Assembly (NCBI GenBank): GCA_945957335.1
Contig: CAMFLJ010000077.1
Location: 1 to 13,246 of the forward strand
Reading direction: 5' to 3'
DNA: 13,246 nucleotides
Origin: an uncultured Actinomycetes bacterium
GTDB taxonomy: Bacteria > Actinomycetota > Acidimicrobiia > Acidimicrobiales > Acidimicrobilacustridaceae
Shown here: positions 6,318 through 12,934 of the stretch, one piece after another
Layout: every line of letters begins with the position of its first letter
How positions within the stretch are numbered: the stretch's first letter is position 1
Notes under the pieces: generated by a model
Seen by the model: only the letters and a program-made list of their open reading frames with translations
Databases searched by the model: none
What the model was told of the DNA's origin: nothing
Translations under genes and position numbers: made by a program

Positions 6318-6428
6318 CCCTCTGGTTCGATTCGTGCACCCAGGGGCGACGTGGCGTACCAGAGGGACCGGGCGCTCGTTCCTCTGGTTCAGCTCATGAG
6401 CCCAGGGGCGACGTGGCGTACCAGAGGG
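6318..6428. repeat. Two tandem hairpin-forming repeats of 49 nt
   Basis: Copy 1 is 6318-6366 and copy 2 is 6380-6428, a period of 62 nt. Each begins with CCTCTGGTTC and ends with an identical 28-nt core (6339-6366, 6401-6428); only the 10 nt between differ. The ends of each copy are complementary: CCTCTGGT pairs with ACCAGAGG. The variable centre is itself palindromic around GTGCAC in copy 1 and GCTCATGAGC in copy 2. CGCTCG (6373-6378) and CGAGCG (6431-6436) could extend the second stem. The pair fills the gap between the convergent SDR and VOC genes, so it may act as a bidirectional terminator or belong to a REP-like dispersed family. Confidence 0.85.
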
Positions 6429-6437
6429 CGCGAGCGG

Positions 6438-6956
6438 TCAGTCCTCCTGCGGAGCCGACTCGGGCATCTCCATCAGCGGCTGGCGGATGAGCTCGATGCC
6501 GATGCCGTCGGGGTCCTTGAAGTAGATCGACTCCTCGACCCCCATGTCGGGGCCCACGTAGGGCACGTCGGCCGCCTCGAGCCGGGCCTTCGCGGCGACG
6601 AAGGTCTCGGGCGTGACCGAGATGGCGATGTGCTGCACGCCACCGATGCCCTCGGGGAGCTGTTCGAGGCCCAGCTCGGGGAAGTCGAAGAACGCCAGCA
6701 TGTTGCCGGCGCCGATGTCGAAGAAGAAGTGCGACGAGCCCGGGTAGTCGCGGTTCTCGAACAGCTCGACCAGCGGGAAGCCGAGCAGCCCCTGGTAGAA
6801 GCCGATCGTGGTCTCCGGGCCGGAGCAGATCAGCGCCGCGTGGTGCACGCCGCGCCCCATCGAGGCCGGCCGCTGGTCGGCGGGCAGCACGTAGCGCTCG
6901 CGCAGGTGGCGGCGGCGGTCGGCGAGTGCGGCGAGCTGGCTGGCGTCAGGCGGCAT
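6438..6956 (-). CDS. VOC-superfamily (glyoxalase/dioxygenase fold) protein
   Basis: A 172-residue protein with a paired beta-alpha-beta-beta-beta fold pattern. GVHHAALIC (His39), FYQGLLGFPLVE, SSHFFFDIGAGNMLAFF, GGVQHIAISV (His109) and FKDPDGIGIELI (Glu155) are the standard VOC blocks. His39, His109 and Glu155 are the probable metal ligands. Members include glyoxalases, extradiol dioxygenases and resistance proteins; the subfamily cannot be fixed by eye. A 30-residue arm (SQLAALADRRRHLRERYVLP) precedes the fold. The start at 6956 is chosen because TACCCT lies 6 nt upstream; a longer open frame to 7223 crosses the divergent promoter and overlaps the ligase gene. It is divergent from the acyl-CoA ligase with 91 bp between. 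Confidence 0.88.
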   Translation of the reverse strand: MPPDASQLAALADRRRHLRERYVLPADQRPASMGRGVHHAALICSGPETTIGFYQGLLGFPLVELFENRDYPGSSHFFFDIGAGNMLAFFDFPELGLEQLPEGIGGVQHIAISVTPETFVAAKARLEAADVPYVGPDMGVEESIYFKDPDGIGIELIRQPLMEMPESAPQED

Positions 6957-6962
6957 GGCGCG

Positions 6963-6968
6963 AGGGTA
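6963..6968 (-). promoter_or_regulatory. -10 hexamer TACCCT for the VOC gene, leaderless arrangement
   Basis: On the minus strand TACCCT is followed by 6 nt (CGCGCC) and the ATG at 6956. It supports this start over upstream in-frame codons. Confidence 0.5.
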
Positions 6969-7035
6969 ACGGAGCTCTGCCGACGGCGACCGGCCCGACG
7001 GGTCGACGCGCTTGCGGGTGCAACCACCGGCGGCG

Positions 7036-7041
7036 GACACT
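7036..7041 (+). promoter_or_regulatory. Possible -10 hexamer GACACT for the acyl-CoA ligase
   Basis: GACACT matches TAnnnT except for its first base and lies 6 nt before GTG 7048, the same layout as the clear leaderless genes. It is the main reason to prefer 7048 over TTG 7012 or GTG 7018. Confidence 0.3.
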
Positions 7042-7047
7042 CGTCGG

Positions 7048-8592
7048 GTGCTGCGGACGATCCCGACGCTGTTCCGGCAGGCCGTCGACGACGTGCCCGA
7101 CCGCCCGTGGCTCACGGCCGGTGACACCGCGCTGAGCTTCGCCGAGGCCCAGGACCGCATCGAGCGTGGTGCCGCGTGGCTGCGGGCCCACGGCGTGGGG
7201 CCCGGCTCCATCGTGATGGTCACCGCCCGGAACGTGGCGCCCTACCTGCTGACGTGGCTGTCGATCATGGAGGCTGGTGCCACCCAGCTGCCGGTGAACC
7301 CCCGCTCGACGGCGGCCGAGCTGGCCGGCTTCGTGCACCAGGCCCGGCCCGCGGTGGTCGTCACCGACCCCGAGCTCCGGCCGCTCGTCGACGAGGCCCT
7401 CGCCACCCTCGGCGCCGGCGCGGACCGCCCGCTGGTGGTCGACGTGGCCGACCTCGCGGCGGCCGAGCCCGACGGCCTCGGCCCCGCCACCGTCAACCCC
7501 ACCGACGTCGCGGTGATGATCCCGACCTCGGGCACGACCGGCCGCTCAAAGCTGGTGATGCAGACCCACCTCGCCTACGTGATGGCGGGGGAGGGGTTCC
7601 CGTACTGGATGGGCATCACCGCCGACGACCGGCTGATGACCTCGCTGCCGCTGTTCCACATCAACGCGCCGGCGTACTCGACGCTCGGCTCGGTGGCGGC
7701 CCGGGCCGGCCTGGTGCTGCTCGAGGGGTTCTCGGCCAGCCGCTTCCTCGACGACGCCCGCCGCTCCGGGGCCACCGAGTTCAACGGCATCGGCGCCATG
7801 CTCGAGATCCTCATGCGCCAGCCCGAGCGGCCCGACGACGCCGACACGCCGTTGCGGCTCTGCTACTCGGCGCCGTCACCCACGCAGGAGCGCCACGAGG
7901 AGATCGAGCGCCGGTTCGGCATCGAGCTGGTCTGCGGCTACGGCATGAGCGAGTCGACCTACGGCCTGATCTGGCCCCGCGGTGCCGACCCCCGGCCGTT
8001 CGGGACGATGGGCACAGCCCGCCAGCACCCGACCCTCGGCCACGTGAACGACGTGCGGGTGCGCGAGCCCGACGAGCGCGGCATCGGCGAGCTCGAGCTG
8101 CGCAACCCCGCCATCATGCGCGGCTACTTCGAGATGCCCGACGAGACCGCCGCGGTGCTCGTCGACGGGTGGATCCGCACCGGTGATCTGGCCCGTGACG
8201 AGGGCGACGGCACCTTCACCTTCATCGGGCGCCAGAAGGAGGTGATCCGCCGTCGGGGCGAGAACCTCTCGCCGGCCGAGGTGGAGGCCGCCCTCGAGCA
8301 GCACCCCGGCGTGGTCGAGGCGGCCGTGGTCGGCGTGCCCTCCGAGCTCTCCGAGCAGGACGTGAAGGCATTCCTGGTGGTGGCCGACCCGGCGCGGTTC
8401 GACCTGGCGCCGGTGCACGCCCTGGCCCGCGAGCAGCTCGCCGCGTTCAAGGTGCCCCGCTACTACGAGGTGGTCGACGAGCTGCCCCGCACCCCCACCC
8501 AGCGCGTCGCCAAGCACCGCCTCCCGCTCGAGCGCACGCCCGCCGAGATCGACACCGAGGCCAGCCCTCCCCAGCAACGGAGCCACCAGTGA
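7048..8592 (+). CDS. AMP-forming acyl-CoA ligase (CaiC-like acyl-CoA synthetase)
   Basis: A 514-residue member of the ANL superfamily, which makes acyl-CoA from an acid, ATP and CoA through an acyl-AMP. The P-loop is TSGTTGRSK (160-168), lacking the usual Pro-Lys-Gly. Later motifs are SLPLFHINA, GYGMSES, TGDLARDEGDG (Asp380) and GRQKE (394-398). In the C-terminal domain PRTPTQRVAKHRL has Arg486 where most family members have the adenylation lysine (TGK). This substitution also occurs in relatives I recall from actinobacteria, so loss of activity should not be assumed. The acid substrate is unknown. In-frame starts at 7012 (TTG) and 7018 (GTG) remain possible. The stop overlaps the start of the citryl-CoA lyase-like gene by 4 nt (GTGA), so the two are translationally coupled. 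Confidence 0.88.
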   Translation: MLRTIPTLFRQAVDDVPDRPWLTAGDTALSFAEAQDRIERGAAWLRAHGVGPGSIVMVTARNVAPYLLTWLSIMEAGATQLPVNPRSTAAELAGFVHQARPAVVVTDPELRPLVDEALATLGAGADRPLVVDVADLAAAEPDGLGPATVNPTDVAVMIPTSGTTGRSKLVMQTHLAYVMAGEGFPYWMGITADDRLMTSLPLFHINAPAYSTLGSVAARAGLVLLEGFSASRFLDDARRSGATEFNGIGAMLEILMRQPERPDDADTPLRLCYSAPSPTQERHEEIERRFGIELVCGYGMSESTYGLIWPRGADPRPFGTMGTARQHPTLGHVNDVRVREPDERGIGELELRNPAIMRGYFEMPDETAAVLVDGWIRTGDLARDEGDGTFTFIGRQKEVIRRRGENLSPAEVEAALEQHPGVVEAAVVGVPSELSEQDVKAFLVVADPARFDLAPVHALAREQLAAFKVPRYYEVVDELPRTPTQRVAKHRLPLERTPAEIDTEASPPQQRSHQ

Positions 8593-9395
8593 CCGACCCA
8601 GCCACGACCGACGGGCCCGACGACTACGTCCGCACCTCGATCGGCAGCGCGACGCCCGACACCATCACGGTGGCCGGCCTCGACCTGCCGTCGGAGGTCA
8701 TGGGCCGCCTGTCGCTCACCGAGCTGGCCTACCTGCTGCTGGTGGGTCGTGAGCCGACGAACGGTGAGCGGCGACTGCTCGACGCGGTGCTCGTCTCGCT
8801 CGCCGACCACGGGCTCACGCCCAGCGCGCTCTCGGCCCGGCTCACCTTCACCGGGGCGCCCGAGGCACCGCAGGCCGCGGTGGCCGCCGGCCTCCTCGGC
8901 GCCGGCAGCGTGTTCCTCGGCCCTGCCGGTGACACCGCCGAGTTCCTGGCCGACGCGCTCGCCGGGCGCACCGGCGCCGCGCTCTCCGACGACCAGCTGC
9001 GGGAGATCGCGCGCGACGCCGTCGCGGCCCGGGTGGCGCAGGGCGAGCGGGTGCCCGGCCTCGGCCACCCCGTGCACCGCGACACCGACCCACGTACGCC
9101 CCGGCTCTACGCCCTGGCCGATGAGGAGGGCGTGCTCGGCCCCCACCTGCGCCTCCTCCGCTTCGTCGCCGACGCGGTGGGCGAGGGCCGCCCCCGCCCG
9201 CTGCCCATCAACGGCGCCGGGGCCGCCGGCGCGGTGCTGGTCGACCTCGGCATCCCCCCGACCAGCGCCCGCGGGTTCGTGCTCATCGCCCGCACCGCCG
9301 GGCTGGTGGCCCAGCTGGCCGAGGAGGCCCGCCACCCGATCGGCCGCAAGGTCTGGCTCGAGCTCGAGGAGCGGGCCCAGCCCCTCGACGACTGA
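8589..9395 (+). CDS. Citryl-CoA lyase-like (citrate synthase-fold) protein
   Basis: A 268-residue protein of the citrate synthase superfamily, about the length of stand-alone citryl-CoA lyases and shorter than citrate synthase. Diagnostic parts are the N-terminal TSIGSATPDTITVAG, LTELAYLLLVGREP, the glycine-rich AAGLLGAGSVFLG, GLGHPVHRDTDPRTPRLY with His160, and PLPINGAGAAGAVLVDLGIP. By eye, the first catalytic His of citrate synthase falls at GPAGD (111-115) and the catalytic Asp at INGAG (207-211), so neither residue is present while His160 is kept. Members cleave or form a C-C bond next to the CoA thioester. The GTG start overlaps the ligase stop (GTGA), so the substrate is probably the CoA ester that the ligase makes. 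True citrate cleavage is possible but not shown. Confidence 0.82.
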   Translation: MTDPATTDGPDDYVRTSIGSATPDTITVAGLDLPSEVMGRLSLTELAYLLLVGREPTNGERRLLDAVLVSLADHGLTPSALSARLTFTGAPEAPQAAVAAGLLGAGSVFLGPAGDTAEFLADALAGRTGAALSDDQLREIARDAVAARVAQGERVPGLGHPVHRDTDPRTPRLYALADEEGVLGPHLRLLRFVADAVGEGRPRPLPINGAGAAGAVLVDLGIPPTSARGFVLIARTAGLVAQLAEEARHPIGRKVWLELEERAQPLDD

Positions 9396-9417
9396 CGCCT
9401 GGCCGGGGTCGGCGTGC

Positions 9418-9423
9418 CAAGCT
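9418..9423 (+). promoter_or_regulatory. Weak -10-like hexamer CAAGCT before the nitroreductase gene
   Basis: CAAGCT lies 6 nt before ATG 9430 and differs from TAnnnT only at its first base. The gene could also be read from the ligase/lyase message, since only 34 nt separate it from the preceding stop. Confidence 0.22.
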
Positions 9424-9429
9424 CCGGGG

Positions 9430-10110
9430 ATGGAGCTGCGCGACGTGATGCGGACCACCCCGGCGGTCCGGGAGTTCACCGACGAGCCGGTGAGCGACGA
9501 GGTTCTCCACGGCATCCTCGACAACGCCCGCTTCGCCCCCAGCGGCGGCAACCGCCAAGGCTGGCAGGTCGTGGTGCTGAAGGACCCGGCCGTGCGCACC
9601 CGGATCCGGGAGCTCTACCAGCTGGCCTGGCGCGAGTACACGGCCCACGTGCGCGCCGGCCTGGTGCCGTTCGCCCCGATCGACGACGGCCACTGGAGCG
9701 GGCCCGCGGTCGACCTCGACGAAGCCCGGGCCACGCCCGCGCCGATGCCGTTCTCCGACCACCTCGACCAGGTGCCCGTCCTGCTGGCCGTGATCGTCGA
9801 CCTGTCGCAGCTGGCCGTGATCGACAACGGCCTCGACCGCCAGAGCATCGTCGGCGGAGGCTCGGTCTACCCCTTCTGCCACAACGTGATGCTGGCGGCG
9901 CGCGACGTCGGCCTCGGCGGCGTGATGACCACGGTGCTCGCCCGCCAGGAGCCGGCCGTCCAGGAGGTCCTCGGGTTCCCGAGTGGCCACGCCCTCGCCG
10001 CGCTGATCGCCCTCGGCCACCCCGTGAAGCAGCTCACCCGCCTGCGCCGCGAGCCGGTCGAGGCCTTCACCCACGTCGACACCTTCGACGGGCCGCCCTT
10101 CACCGCCTGA
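9430..10110 (+). CDS. Nitroreductase-family FMN protein
   Basis: A 226-residue protein with the nitroreductase start MRTTPAVREFTDEPVSDEVL, followed by LDNARFAPSGGNRQGWQVVVL (31-51). Arg14 and the SGGNRQGW segment match the usual FMN phosphate-binding positions. The C-terminal half has SIVGGGSVYPFCHNVMLAARDVGLGGVMTT, the typical second half of the flavin site, and HALAALIALGHPV. The insertion at 70-105 (VPFAPIDDGHWSGPAVDL and the following DEARATP) is longer than in small nitroreductases. Family members use NAD(P)H and FMN to reduce nitro groups, quinones or enones, or act in dehalogenation. The substrate is unknown. It follows the citryl-CoA lyase-like gene by 34 nt on the same strand, so co-transcription is plausible. 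Confidence 0.88.
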   Translation: MELRDVMRTTPAVREFTDEPVSDEVLHGILDNARFAPSGGNRQGWQVVVLKDPAVRTRIRELYQLAWREYTAHVRAGLVPFAPIDDGHWSGPAVDLDEARATPAPMPFSDHLDQVPVLLAVIVDLSQLAVIDNGLDRQSIVGGGSVYPFCHNVMLAARDVGLGGVMTTVLARQEPAVQEVLGFPSGHALAALIALGHPVKQLTRLRREPVEAFTHVDTFDGPPFTA

Positions 10111-10116
10111 GCCGGT

Positions 10117-10128
10117 CGGCCGCGGCCG
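10117..10128. repeat. 12-bp palindrome CGGCCGCGGCCG
   Basis: A perfect palindrome 6 nt after the nitroreductase stop. Its first 8 bases (CGGCCGCG) are also complementary to CGCGGCCG at 10149-10156, so a larger hairpin is possible just before the ABC promoter. It may be a terminator or an operator. Confidence 0.3.
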
Positions 10129-10164
10129 TGCTGCGCGCTCCCCACCGGCGCGGCCGGGCCCTCC

Positions 10165-10170
10165 TACGCT
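10165..10170 (+). promoter_or_regulatory. -10 hexamer TACGCT upstream of the ABC transporter genes
   Basis: TACGCT is followed by exactly 7 nt and an ATG at 10178. That ATG is out of frame with the ATPase and opens a six-codon ORF. The spacing equals that of the leaderless starts of the TetR, SDR and nudC genes. Confidence 0.5.
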
Positions 10171-10177
10171 CCACCGG

Positions 10178-10198
10178 ATGAACGAGAGCCTCCGGTGA
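10178..10198 (+). CDS. Possible six-residue leader peptide MNESLR
   Basis: ATG 10178 would be the first codon of a leaderless transcript from the TACGCT element. It reads six codons (M N E S L R) and stops with TGA at 10196-10198, which overlaps the GTG start of the ABC ATPase (10195-10197) in the sequence GTGA. The same four-base overlap links the next two genes of the operon. The peptide has no run of rare or identical codons, so its role would be translational coupling and not amino-acid sensing. It is a prediction from position and spacing only. Confidence 0.4.
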   Translation: MNESLR

Positions 10199-11175
10199 TC
10201 GAGGTCGAGGCGCTGACCAAGCGCTACGGCTCCACGCTGGCCGTCGACGACCTGTCCTTCACGGTGCGGCCCGGACTGGTCACCGGGTTCCTCGGGCCCA
10301 ACGGCGCCGGCAAGTCCACGACCATGCGGATGGTCGTCGGCCTCGACCACCCCACCAGCGGCACGGCCACCATCAACGGCCGCCCCTACGCCGCCAGCCC
10401 CGCGCCGCTGCGCGAGGTGGGTGCGCTGATCGACGCCAAGGACGTGCACGGCGGCCGCAGCGCCCGCAACCACCTCCGGGCCGTCGCCCGCAGCAACGGC
10501 CTGCCCGACTCCCGCGTCGACACCGTGCTCGGCCTCACCGGGCTCGACGCCGTCGCCGGCCGACGGATCAAGGGCTTCTCGCTCGGCATGGGCCAGCGCC
10601 TCGGCATCGCCACCGCCCTCCTCGGCGACCCCGGCGTGGTCATGTTCGACGAGCCCGTCAACGGGCTCGACCCCGAGGGCATCCTCTGGATCCGCAACCT
10701 GTTGCGGGGCCTCGCCGCCGAGGGCCGCACCGTGCTGGTGAGCAGCCACCTCATGAGCGAGATGGCCCAGACCGCCGACCACCTCATCGTCATCGGCCGC
10801 GGCCGGCTCCTGGCCGACCTCTCGATGACCGACTTCCTCGAGCAGAACGGCCGCACCCACGTGCAGGTGAAGTCGCCCCGGCAGGACGACCTGGCCCCGC
10901 TGCTCCGGGCCGCCGGCGGCACCGTCGAGCCCGACCACGACGTGCTGGCCGTGCACGGCCTGACCTGCGAGCAGGTCGGCGACATCGCGGCGGCCCACGG
11001 CCTCGCCCTCCACCAGCTGTTCGAGCAGCGGGCGTCGCTCGAGGCCGCATTCATGGACATGACCCGCGACAGCGTCGAGTACGGCAGCGGCAGCCTGCCG
11101 CCCCCTCCCGACTCGGCGCTCCCACCTCCGCCCGACTCGCCGGACCGGCCGGGGGCGACGGAGGTGGCGCCGTGA
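10195..11175 (+). CDS. ABC transporter ATP-binding protein
   Basis: A 326-residue ABC ATPase of the type paired with ABC-2 permeases. Walker A GPNGAGKST is at 34-42, the signature segment SLGMGQ at 129-134, Walker B VVMFDE at 148-153 with catalytic Glu153, the D-loop NGLDPEG follows, and the switch His185 is in SSHLMSEM. The core ends with LEAAFMDMTRDSVEY, a usual end for this subfamily. Beyond it is a tail of about 30 residues with a tandem LPPPPDSA/LPPPPDSP repeat (301-316). It powers export of an unknown substrate together with the permease encoded next, to which it is joined by a GTGA overlap. The GTG start has only a weak GAGAG upstream, which fits coupling to the possible leader peptide. 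Confidence 0.92.
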   Translation: MIEVEALTKRYGSTLAVDDLSFTVRPGLVTGFLGPNGAGKSTTMRMVVGLDHPTSGTATINGRPYAASPAPLREVGALIDAKDVHGGRSARNHLRAVARSNGLPDSRVDTVLGLTGLDAVAGRRIKGFSLGMGQRLGIATALLGDPGVVMFDEPVNGLDPEGILWIRNLLRGLAAEGRTVLVSSHLMSEMAQTADHLIVIGRGRLLADLSMTDFLEQNGRTHVQVKSPRQDDLAPLLRAAGGTVEPDHDVLAVHGLTCEQVGDIAAAHGLALHQLFEQRASLEAAFMDMTRDSVEYGSGSLPPPPDSALPPPPDSPDRPGATEVAP

Positions 11176-12020
11176 CCCTGCCCGCCTCGCCCACCGCCAA
11201 CGCAGCCTCGCCGTTCGCCCTCGACGGACCGGTGCACCACCCGACCACGCTCGACGTCGTGCGCTCCGAGTGGCTCAAGCTGCGCACGGTCCGCTCGACG
11301 TTCTGGACCCTCGCCGTCACGGTCGTGGTCATGGTCGGCTTCTCGGTGCTGGTGTGCGCCGCCCAGGTCGCCACCTGGGACCAGCTCACCGCCGAGGAGC
11401 AGCAGGCCAACCCGATCAACGGGGTCAGCAGCGCGCTGGCCGGGCTGTCGCTCGCCCAGCTCGCCGTCGTGGTGCTCGGCGTGATGGTGATCAGCTCCGA
11501 GTACTCGACGGGCGGCATCCGCTCGACCTTCACCGCCGTGCCCCGCCGGGCCCGCGTCGTCGTCGGCAAGGCGGTGGTGCTGGGCCTTTCGACGCTGGTC
11601 GTCGGCCTCGTGGCGTCCTTCGTCGCCTTCTTCGTCGGCCAACTCATCCTCGCCACCAAGCACTTCGACGTCGCCCTCGGCGACCCCGACGTGCTGCGGG
11701 CGGTCCTCGGCAGCGGCCTCTACCTCGCGGCCTGCTCGCTGTTCGGCCTGGGCATCGGCCTGATCGTGCGCAACACCGGTGGCGGGGTCACGATCTCGGT
11801 GGCCGCGCTGTTCGTGCTGCCCCCGCTCACGGCGCTCATCCCGGGCACGGTCGGCGACCAGATCCAGAAGTTCATCACCTCCAACGCCGGCCAGTCCGTG
11901 GCCGCCACCGGCTCGGCGCCCGACCGGCTCGGCCCGTGGGTCGGCTACCTCGTCTTCACGGTGTGGTGGCTCGTGCTGATCGGCGTGGGCACGTGGCTCG
12001 TCCGCCGGCGCGACGTGTGA
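11172..12020 (+). CDS. ABC-2 type permease
   Basis: A 282-residue membrane protein with six predicted helices, at about residues 44-66, 93-109, 133-159, 178-199, 205-224 and 256-276. The cytoplasmic segment before helix 1 reads VVRSEWLKLRTVRSTFW, a very common start of actinobacterial ABC-2 permeases. After helix 2 comes SSEYSTGGIRSTFTAVPRRARVVVGK, another typical block. It forms the membrane part of the exporter with the upstream ATPase; the substrate cannot be inferred. The GTG start overlaps the ATPase stop (GTGA at 11172-11175), and its own stop overlaps the next gene's start in the same manner. Confidence 0.9.
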   Translation: MTLPASPTANAASPFALDGPVHHPTTLDVVRSEWLKLRTVRSTFWTLAVTVVVMVGFSVLVCAAQVATWDQLTAEEQQANPINGVSSALAGLSLAQLAVVVLGVMVISSEYSTGGIRSTFTAVPRRARVVVGKAVVLGLSTLVVGLVASFVAFFVGQLILATKHFDVALGDPDVLRAVLGSGLYLAACSLFGLGIGLIVRNTGGGVTISVAALFVLPPLTALIPGTVGDQIQKFITSNAGQSVAATGSAPDRLGPWVGYLVFTVWWLVLIGVGTWLVRRRDV

Positions 12021-12934
12021 GCGGTCCCGACGGCGCGCGCCCCCTGGCGGGGCGCAACGTCGTGGTCACCGGGGCCAGCCGCGGCATCGGCGAGGCCGTG
12101 GCCCGCCGCGCCGCGGCCGAGGGCGCCAACGTGGTGGTCAACAGCTCGGGCGCCGGCGGCACCGACCCCGGGCCGCTGACGGCGGTGGCCGAGTCGATCA
12201 CGGCCGAGGGCGGCACCGCGGTGGCCAGCGTCGGACCGGTCGAGGACCTCGACTACGCCGAGCAGCTCGTGGCCACCTGCGTCGACGCCTTCGGCTCGAT
12301 CGACGCGCTCTTCGCCGTGGCCGGGGTGCCGTCACCACGGCGCAACTCGATCCTCGACGTCGACCCCGCCGACTGGCACCGCCTCATGGCGATCCACGTC
12401 GACGGCACCTTCAACTGCTGCCGCCACGCCGCGCCCCTCATGGCGGCCCAGGGCCGGGGCGCCATCGTCACCACCGGCAGCGACTCGTGGCTCGGCGACT
12501 ACGCCGGCACCGCGTACCCCGCGGCCAAGGGCGCCATCACCAGCCTCACGTGGGCGATGGCCCGCGACCTGGCGCCCCACGGCGTGCGCTGCAACGCCGT
12601 CGCCCCCGGTGCCCGCACCCCGATGGCCAGCGGCGAGGGCTTCCAGCGGCGCATCGCCAAGCTGGTCGAGGAGGGCACCCTCTCGCCCGAGGAGGCCGAG
12701 GCCGTGCTCACCATGCCGGGCCCCGAGTTCGTGGCGCCGCTCTACACGTTCCTCGCGTCCGACGCCGCGGCCGGCATCACCGGTCGACTGTTCCGGGCCC
12801 GGGGCGGGCTGCTCGAGGTGCACCCCACGCCGGGCGCCGAGACGCTTGCCGACCGGCCGGTGGACGAAGGGCCGTGGCAGCCGGACGAGCTCGCCGCCCT
12901 CCTCGCCCCGCTGGCGGTCGACGGCGCGCCCTGA
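12017..12934 (+). CDS. Short-chain dehydrogenase/reductase with C-terminal extension
   Basis: A 305-residue SDR. The cofactor loop TGASRGIG is at 18-25, the NAG position reads AVAGVPSP, and the active site has Tyr167 and Lys171 (YPAAK). The catalytic Ser lies in TTGSDSW, 12 residues before the Tyr instead of the usual 13, so there is a one-residue deletion in that loop. After TGRLFRARGG there is a tail of about 45 residues with VDEGPWQPDELAALLAPL, seen in SDRs related to hydroxyacyl-CoA dehydrogenases of MFE-2 type; this similarity is recalled. It is joined to the ABC permease by a GTGA overlap, which suggests co-translation, though no functional link between an SDR and the exporter is obvious. 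It converges on the partial gene at 12949. Confidence 0.88.
   Translation: MSGPDGARPLAGRNVVVTGASRGIGEAVARRAAAEGANVVVNSSGAGGTDPGPLTAVAESITAEGGTAVASVGPVEDLDYAEQLVATCVDAFGSIDALFAVAGVPSPRRNSILDVDPADWHRLMAIHVDGTFNCCRHAAPLMAAQGRGAIVTTGSDSWLGDYAGTAYPAAKGAITSLTWAMARDLAPHGVRCNAVAPGARTPMASGEGFQRRIAKLVEEGTLSPEEAEAVLTMPGPEFVAPLYTFLASDAAAGITGRLFRARGGLLEVHPTPGAETLADRPVDEGPWQPDELAALLAPLAVDGAP

Noticed and set aside
6324..6333. GGTTCGATTC resembling the T-arm of a tRNA
   Set aside because: No acceptor stem, D-arm or anticodon arm can be built around it, and it is part of the hairpin repeat, where the second copy changes these bases.
6318..6428. The tandem repeats as a CRISPR array
   Set aside because: Only two copies exist, the sequence between them is 13 nt, the variable part lies inside the repeat, and no cas gene is present.
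9283..11013. 576-codon minus-strand open frame
   Set aside because: It lies opposite the nitroreductase and ABC ATPase, which have clear motifs; its His/Gly/Val-rich composition is that of an antisense shadow.
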